Assembly: GCA_945860575.1 (NCBI GenBank)
Contig: CAMAQQ010000047.1
Coordinates: 1-8,480 of the forward strand
DNA length: 8,480 bases
DNA from: Ferrithrix thermotolerans DSM 19514
Lineage (GTDB): Bacteria > Actinomycetota > Acidimicrobiia > Acidimicrobiales > Ilumatobacteraceae
Direction of reading: 5' to 3'
Shown piece after piece: positions 5,054 to 8,480 of this stretch (within the stretch, counting starts at the first letter, position 1; every line of letters starts with the position of its first letter). Both the position numbers and the translations under genes were made by a program. The notes under the pieces are model-generated. The model was not told where the DNA came from and did not search any database. It was given only the letters and a program-made list of their open reading frames with translations.

Positions 5054-6215
5054 GCGCCATCATCCTTTGTCGTTCGTTTGAGTTTCGAGAAATAACTTCG
5101 GTCAAATGTTGCAGAGCCTCAAGAGAGTGTCCTTCAACAAAGTCGTCAATGTACGGCAACGCGGCTGCCATACCTCTAGCCAGTGGCGCATAGCCCGGGC
5201 TAACTTTTAACGGATTCACCCAAATCATGCGAAACGCCACTCGGTTCAGTCGTTGCATCTGCTCGGCTAGAACTTCCGGGTCACCACGATCCCAACCATC
5301 TGAGAGGACAACGAAGATTGACCCGCGAGCCATACCACCGATACCCCAACTGTCATTAAAGTTTCGTAAACATTCGCCGAGTCGGGTGCCGCCACTCCAA
5401 TCTGAAACCTGTGTCGAAGTTTGGGCGAGTGCGCGGTCGGGGTCACGACTCGTGAGTTCTTTCGTGATGCGTGTCAATCGTGTGCCAAATGTAAACGCTT
5501 CAACGCGTTGGCGACCGACAACTGCGGCGTGCATAAATCGCAATAACGCCCGAGCATACGGCTCCATTGATCCAGAAATATCTAACAGCACAACGAGTCT
5601 TCGCAAGCGAGTGCTCGGCTCGCGCCAGTATCTGTCGATCGGTTCGCCGTCATGTTGCAACGAAGCGCGCATCGTGCGACGAATATCGTGCCGAGCGCCA
5701 CGATGGTTGGCTTTTGTCAGGCGTAAAGACTTTTTCGGTGGCCCTGCCAAACGAAGACGAGTCATGAATTGTTCGGCTTCACGAAGTTCGGCGTCGTTGT
5801 ATTCTGCAAAATCTTTCTCTCTTAAAGTCTCGATGCTCGAAAAACGAAGCGTGATCGTATTTTCATCGTCAATCGGTTCAGCAGATGCATTGTCGTCGTC
5901 TTTTTGGCTTTCGTCATCAATCAATAAAGTCATTGAGATATTTTCGGGTTCATCTTCGGATTTGTTAATTGCGATTCGTTGATCCCAAAAAACTGCAAAG
6001 GCTCGATCAAAAAGCGGAGTGTCTTCATGTCTGCGCACCAAAGTCGAATGCGCCGCCCAGTAGACATCGTTGCGGTCTTTAAGGCCAAGTTGTTCTAACG
6101 CGTTGACAAAGACAATCACAGAATCAAGCGGTGCATCGAGACCGACGCCCCTCAAGACGCGGGCGAAAGCGACTGCCATTTTGTGGGCTGGCGATGCTGC
6201 CGTTGCAATATTCAT
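5046..6215 (-). CDS. coxE: CoxE-type VWA-domain maturation protein
   Basis: CoxE works with the AAA+ ATPase CoxD in maturing aerobic CO dehydrogenase, where the pair is needed to build the Cu-S-Mo active site; relatives serve other Mo hydroxylases. The 389-residue protein has a helical N-terminal part (1-80), an acidic linker with 14 Asp/Glu in residues 87-118, a basic segment (KKSLRLTKANHRGARHDIRR, 161-180) and a von Willebrand factor A domain from about 205. The metal-ion-dependent adhesion site is complete: DISGS (Asp 212, Ser 214, Ser 216), Thr 277 in SGGT and Asp 306 in SDGWD. SDGWDRGDPEVLAEQM (305-320) and WVNPLK (332-337) are typical of CoxE. There is no signal peptide, so it is cytoplasmic. 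Its ATG overlaps the coxD stop by one base (TGATG), and its end overlaps the next gene by eight. Confidence 0.93.
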   Translation of the reverse strand: MNIATAASPAHKMAVAFARVLRGVGLDAPLDSVIVFVNALEQLGLKDRNDVYWAAHSTLVRRHEDTPLFDRAFAVFWDQRIAINKSEDEPENISMTLLIDDESQKDDDNASAEPIDDENTITLRFSSIETLREKDFAEYNDAELREAEQFMTRLRLAGPPKKSLRLTKANHRGARHDIRRTMRASLQHDGEPIDRYWREPSTRLRRLVVLLDISGSMEPYARALLRFMHAAVVGRQRVEAFTFGTRLTRITKELTSRDPDRALAQTSTQVSDWSGGTRLGECLRNFNDSWGIGGMARGSIFVVLSDGWDRGDPEVLAEQMQRLNRVAFRMIWVNPLKVSPGYAPLARGMAAALPYIDDFVEGHSLEALQHLTEVISRNSNERQRMMAHA

Positions 6216-7132
6216 CAGTCGTTGTACAGCCCTCGCTCAAATGCTTGTTTGACGAGACCAGCAACACCACTGTCACGAACTCGTTCGTGATCTTCGCGAT
6301 ACTTGAGCACTGTGCCGAGAGTTGCCTGCACAATTGACTCATCAAGTTCGCGAACGCCGAGTCGACCAAGTGCGGTAGCCCAGTCGATTGTTTCGGCGAC
6401 ACCAGGTGGTTTGTACAACTGCATTTTGCGCAACGATTCGACCGCGGCACTAACTTGTCGCGCAAGCGTTTCGTTTACTTGAGGCACCCTTCGGCGAACA
6501 ATTTCAACTTCGCGCTCAAAATCAGGGTGCTCGACCCAGTGATATAAACATCGACGCTTCAGCGCATCGTGCACATCTCGCGTGCGATTTGATGTCAGCA
6601 CAACCAACGGAGGGGTGGTTGCTCTATATGTGCCAAGTTCAGGAATCGTGATTTGAAAATCAGAGAGCACTTCTAATAAGTAAGCCTCAAATTCGTCGTC
6701 AGCGCGATCGATTTCGTCAATTAATAAAACTGGCGAAGTGCCTTCGTGCTGATCTATCGCTCGCAACAATGCGCGACGAATCAAAAACTTTTCGCTGTAT
6801 AACTGACCTTCAAGTTTGTCGGCACCCAGTGATGATGCTTCGCCAGTTGCTTCGACTGTGCGTAGGTGCAGCAATTGTCGCGAATAATCCCAGTCATACA
6901 TTGCTTGTGCGGCGTCGATGCCTTCGTAGCATTGCAGACGAATTAGTTCACTGTTGCGAATTGTTGCCAGAACTTTAGCCAGTTCGGTTTTGCCGACACC
7001 GGCTTCACCTTCAAGTAGTAACGGCCGATTTAGCGACATCGCCAAAAAAACTGCTGTTGCTAATCCATCGCTCGCAAGATAATTATTCGCATCAAGCGCA
7101 CTGCGCACATCGGCAACGCTCTGCAAACTCAT
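6215..7132 (-). CDS. coxD: CoxD-type MoxR AAA+ ATPase
   Basis: This is a MoxR-family AAA+ ATPase of the CoxD type. With CoxE, CoxD is thought to remodel the apo-enzyme so that sulfur and copper can be added to its molybdenum site. From ATG 7132 it has 305 residues: Walker A GEAGVGKT (42-49), a CoxD-like YDWDYSRQLLHLR (79-91), Walker B LLIDEID (136-142), DDEFEAYLLEVLSDF (145-159), sensor 1 VVLTSNRTRDVHDALKRRC (177-195) with the arginine finger, then GVAETIDWATAL (244-255). The frame is open upstream to 7372, but that part runs through the neighbouring gene and lacks family similarity. GAGGAG (7133-7138) abuts the ATG with no spacer; an in-frame TTG at 7126 has six bases of spacing and may be the true start. 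It lies 40 bases after the oxidoreductase gene. Confidence 0.94.
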   Translation of the reverse strand: MSLQSVADVRSALDANNYLASDGLATAVFLAMSLNRPLLLEGEAGVGKTELAKVLATIRNSELIRLQCYEGIDAAQAMYDWDYSRQLLHLRTVEATGEASSLGADKLEGQLYSEKFLIRRALLRAIDQHEGTSPVLLIDEIDRADDEFEAYLLEVLSDFQITIPELGTYRATTPPLVVLTSNRTRDVHDALKRRCLYHWVEHPDFEREVEIVRRRVPQVNETLARQVSAAVESLRKMQLYKPPGVAETIDWATALGRLGVRELDESIVQATLGTVLKYREDHERVRDSGVAGLVKQAFERGLYND

Positions 7133-7138
7133 CTCCTC
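7133..7138 (-). promoter_or_regulatory. Shine-Dalgarno GAGGAG touching the coxD ATG
   Basis: On the - strand GAGGAG runs directly into ATG 7132, leaving no spacer. The same site is ideally placed, six bases away, for the in-frame TTG two codons later (7126). The start codon used is therefore uncertain by two residues. Confidence 0.55.
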
Positions 7139-7148
7139 AGGATAATCA

Positions 7149-7178
7149 CTACCAGATGCGCTACGAGATGCGCTACGA
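7149..7178 (-). repeat. 12-bp tandem repeat multiplying the oxidoreductase stop codon
   Basis: On the - strand the unit TCGTAGCGCATC occurs twice in perfect tandem (7178-7155). A partial third copy follows, TGGTAG (7154-7149), with one mismatch. The period is four codons, and each copy carries a TAG in the reading frame of the oxidoreductase, whose own stop is the first (7175-7173). The repeat fills most of the 40-base gap before coxD. Confidence 0.9.
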
Positions 7179-8480
7179 GTCGAAGCCCAACCCAAGGCGG
7201 TCCAGCAAACGAAGCCACAGATTGCGTTTACCAGTACGGTCTTCGTAGTCAAGCGACCAGCGCGTGGCTTGGATGCCGATAAACCGAAATGGCTCAGGTG
7301 GAAACGCCCGCGGTTTTGTTTGGACGAATTCTGTTTGAGTGGCACGAGTGGAACTTCCTGCCAGCAGATCAAGCATTACTTCGCCGCCAAATCTTGATGC
7401 TGCGACCCCGAGACCTGTGTAGCCGATTGCATATGCGACGCGATTTTTATATTGCGTTCCCCAGAACACGCTGTAACGCGAGCAAGTATCAATCGGCGCA
7501 CCCCACATGTGCGAGAACTTGACACCATCGAGTTGCGGGAACGTTGTGAAAAACTGGCTCGATAACATCGCCCAACTCTCCGGGCGCGATTCAAGCTCTT
7601 TATCCATTTGGCCACCGAAGTAATAGATCGCGTCATAGCCGCCCCACAAAATTCTGTTGTCGGCGGTCAACCTGAAATAATGAAATTGGTTGGACACATC
7701 GGCAAGACCTTGGCGGTTGCGCCAACCGATACTTTCGAGTTGTTGCGCTGTTAACGGTTCGGTAACTAGGCAGTAGTCGTAAACGGGGGCAATGTATTTA
7801 TTCATTTTGCGCAGCAATGGTTTAAAAGTATTTGTTGCAAGTGCGACATTTTGTGCTTGAATTTTTGCCAGCGGCGTTTCGATCTGGATGCCAGATTTGT
7901 TTTCAGAAATATCATTGGCACGAGTATCTTCATAAATTCTCACCCCGAGAGTTTGCGCCACGCGTTTTAAACCCCACGCCAATCTCGCTGGGTCAACGAG
8001 TGCCGAAGTATCTTTTGCCCAAAGTCCGCCAGTAAACACGGGCGAGTGCACTTCGGCGTTCATCGCCTCTCGGTCAAGCCAAACAACATCGTGTCCGAGG
8101 TCGCGCAAAATCGCGTAATCTTCTTTTAATTCATCCGTGTAGTTCTCCGGATGCCAAGTGCTGGCAACTTCGATCGCACCGTTGCGCTCAAAGTCGCAGT
8201 CAATGTTGTACTCGCGAATTACTTTTTCGATCTCGGCGATATTTTCGCGGCCGAGTTGTTCGAGAATTTCAACTTCATCCGGAAATCTTTCTTGGGCGTT
8301 GGCAATGCCATGGGTCAACGAGTAATCCATGAATCCACCATTGCGACTGCTCGCGCCTGAACCAATCTCGTGTGCGTCAATAAGAACGACATCACGATTG
8401 GCATCGCGTTGTTTGGCGATGATTGCCGTCCATAAGCCGGTGAAACCACCACCGACCACGCACAGATCGCAGTCTTCGTT
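7173..8480 (-). CDS. FAD-dependent oxidoreductase (DAO/OrdL-PuuB type), 5' end outside window
   Basis: The frame is open to the right edge, leaving 435 visible residues of a DAO-fold flavoprotein. Such enzymes oxidise the C-N bond of amines or amino acids such as glycine derivatives or gamma-glutamylputrescine. Near the visible N-terminus are the FAD-binding Rossmann loop VVGGGFTGLWTA (8-19), the ribose-binding Asp in VVLIDAHEIG (31-40) and GSGASSRNGGF (40-50). Later come the substrate-domain segment ILWGGYDAIYYFGG, the second FAD contact YAIGYTGLGVAASRFGG and a tail RTGKRNLWLRLLDRLGLGFDS. That tail is common in actinobacterial members. The GTG at 8459 is inside the Rossmann strand, so the true start is upstream; only a few residues are probably missing. 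Substrate cannot be told. It precedes coxD by 40 bases and may be cotranscribed, but no functional tie to molybdenum enzymes is evident. Confidence 0.9.
   Translation of the reverse strand, partial: NEDCDLCVVGGGFTGLWTAIIAKQRDANRDVVLIDAHEIGSGASSRNGGFMDYSLTHGIANAQERFPDEVEILEQLGRENIAEIEKVIREYNIDCDFERNGAIEVASTWHPENYTDELKEDYAILRDLGHDVVWLDREAMNAEVHSPVFTGGLWAKDTSALVDPARLAWGLKRVAQTLGVRIYEDTRANDISENKSGIQIETPLAKIQAQNVALATNTFKPLLRKMNKYIAPVYDYCLVTEPLTAQQLESIGWRNRQGLADVSNQFHYFRLTADNRILWGGYDAIYYFGGQMDKELESRPESWAMLSSQFFTTFPQLDGVKFSHMWGAPIDTCSRYSVFWGTQYKNRVAYAIGYTGLGVAASRFGGEVMLDLLAGSSTRATQTEFVQTKPRAFPPEPFRFIGIQATRWSLDYEDRTGKRNLWLRLLDRLGLGFDS

Noticed and set aside
5227..5982. Long open frame (251 codons) on the + strand opposite coxE
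   Set aside because: It is fully antisense to a strongly supported CoxE gene with complete metal-site motifs, is rich in Ser/Arg as expected from antisense reading, and matches no family.
7133..7372. N-terminal extension of coxD by 80 residues, with a hydrophobic stretch resembling a signal or membrane segment
   Set aside because: The extension lies over the 3' end of the oxidoreductase gene, whose C-terminal motif is well conserved in its own frame. CoxD similarity begins at MSLQSVADVR, next to the ribosome-binding site.

Overview
The window looks like part of an actinobacterial chromosome, most likely a planktonic, Acidimicrobiia-like lineage. The DUF501 gene followed by a Ppx/GppA phosphatase is a typical actinobacterial pair. 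Base composition is about half G+C judged by eye, low for that phylum. The class assignment is inference; the phylum is fairly secure. I see no rRNA, tRNA, CRISPR array, insertion sequence or phage gene, and no gene-free stretch above 300 bases.

Layout. The left end (1-791) is on the + strand: the 3' end of an enoyl-CoA hydratase/isomerase gene, a 125-base gap with two AT-rich hairpins, then a 101-residue basic, histidine-rich protein I do not recognise. Everything from 788 to 8480 is on the - strand. In transcription order (right to left) it holds an FAD-dependent amine/amino-acid-type oxidoreductase (5' end outside the window), CoxD-type MoxR AAA+ ATPase, CoxE-type VWA protein, a stand-alone XdhC/CoxI N-terminal domain protein, an XdhC Rossmann-domain protein, a small XRE helix-turn-helix regulator, a MocA-like nucleotidyltransferase, DUF501, Ppx/GppA phosphatase and a GNAT acetyltransferase.

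How the genes work together. coxD, coxE, the two XdhC pieces and the MocA-like gene form a maturation cassette for a molybdenum hydroxylase of the xanthine dehydrogenase/CO dehydrogenase family. CoxD and CoxE are the MoxR/VWA pair known to process the active site of aerobic CO dehydrogenase. XdhC proteins carry and help insert molybdenum cofactor. MocA-type enzymes make its cytidine dinucleotide form. No catalytic subunit (large Mo, medium FAD, small FeS) lies in the window. The cassette is tightly packed: overlaps of 1 and 8 bases and a gap of 10. It is then interrupted by a 118-base gap with a good promoter in front of the XRE gene, so XRE-mocA-DUF501-ppx-GNAT may form a second transcript.

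Main points for a second look: a full-length XdhC apparently split at its domain boundary; an XRE regulator inside a cofactor-maturation operon with a palindrome over its predicted start site; a 12-bp tandem repeat that multiplies the stop codon of the oxidoreductase; convergent genes whose stop codons share a TTAA; and the unfamiliar small basic protein. Most of the window is otherwise ordinary metabolic sequence, and I found no convincing new defence or mobile system.
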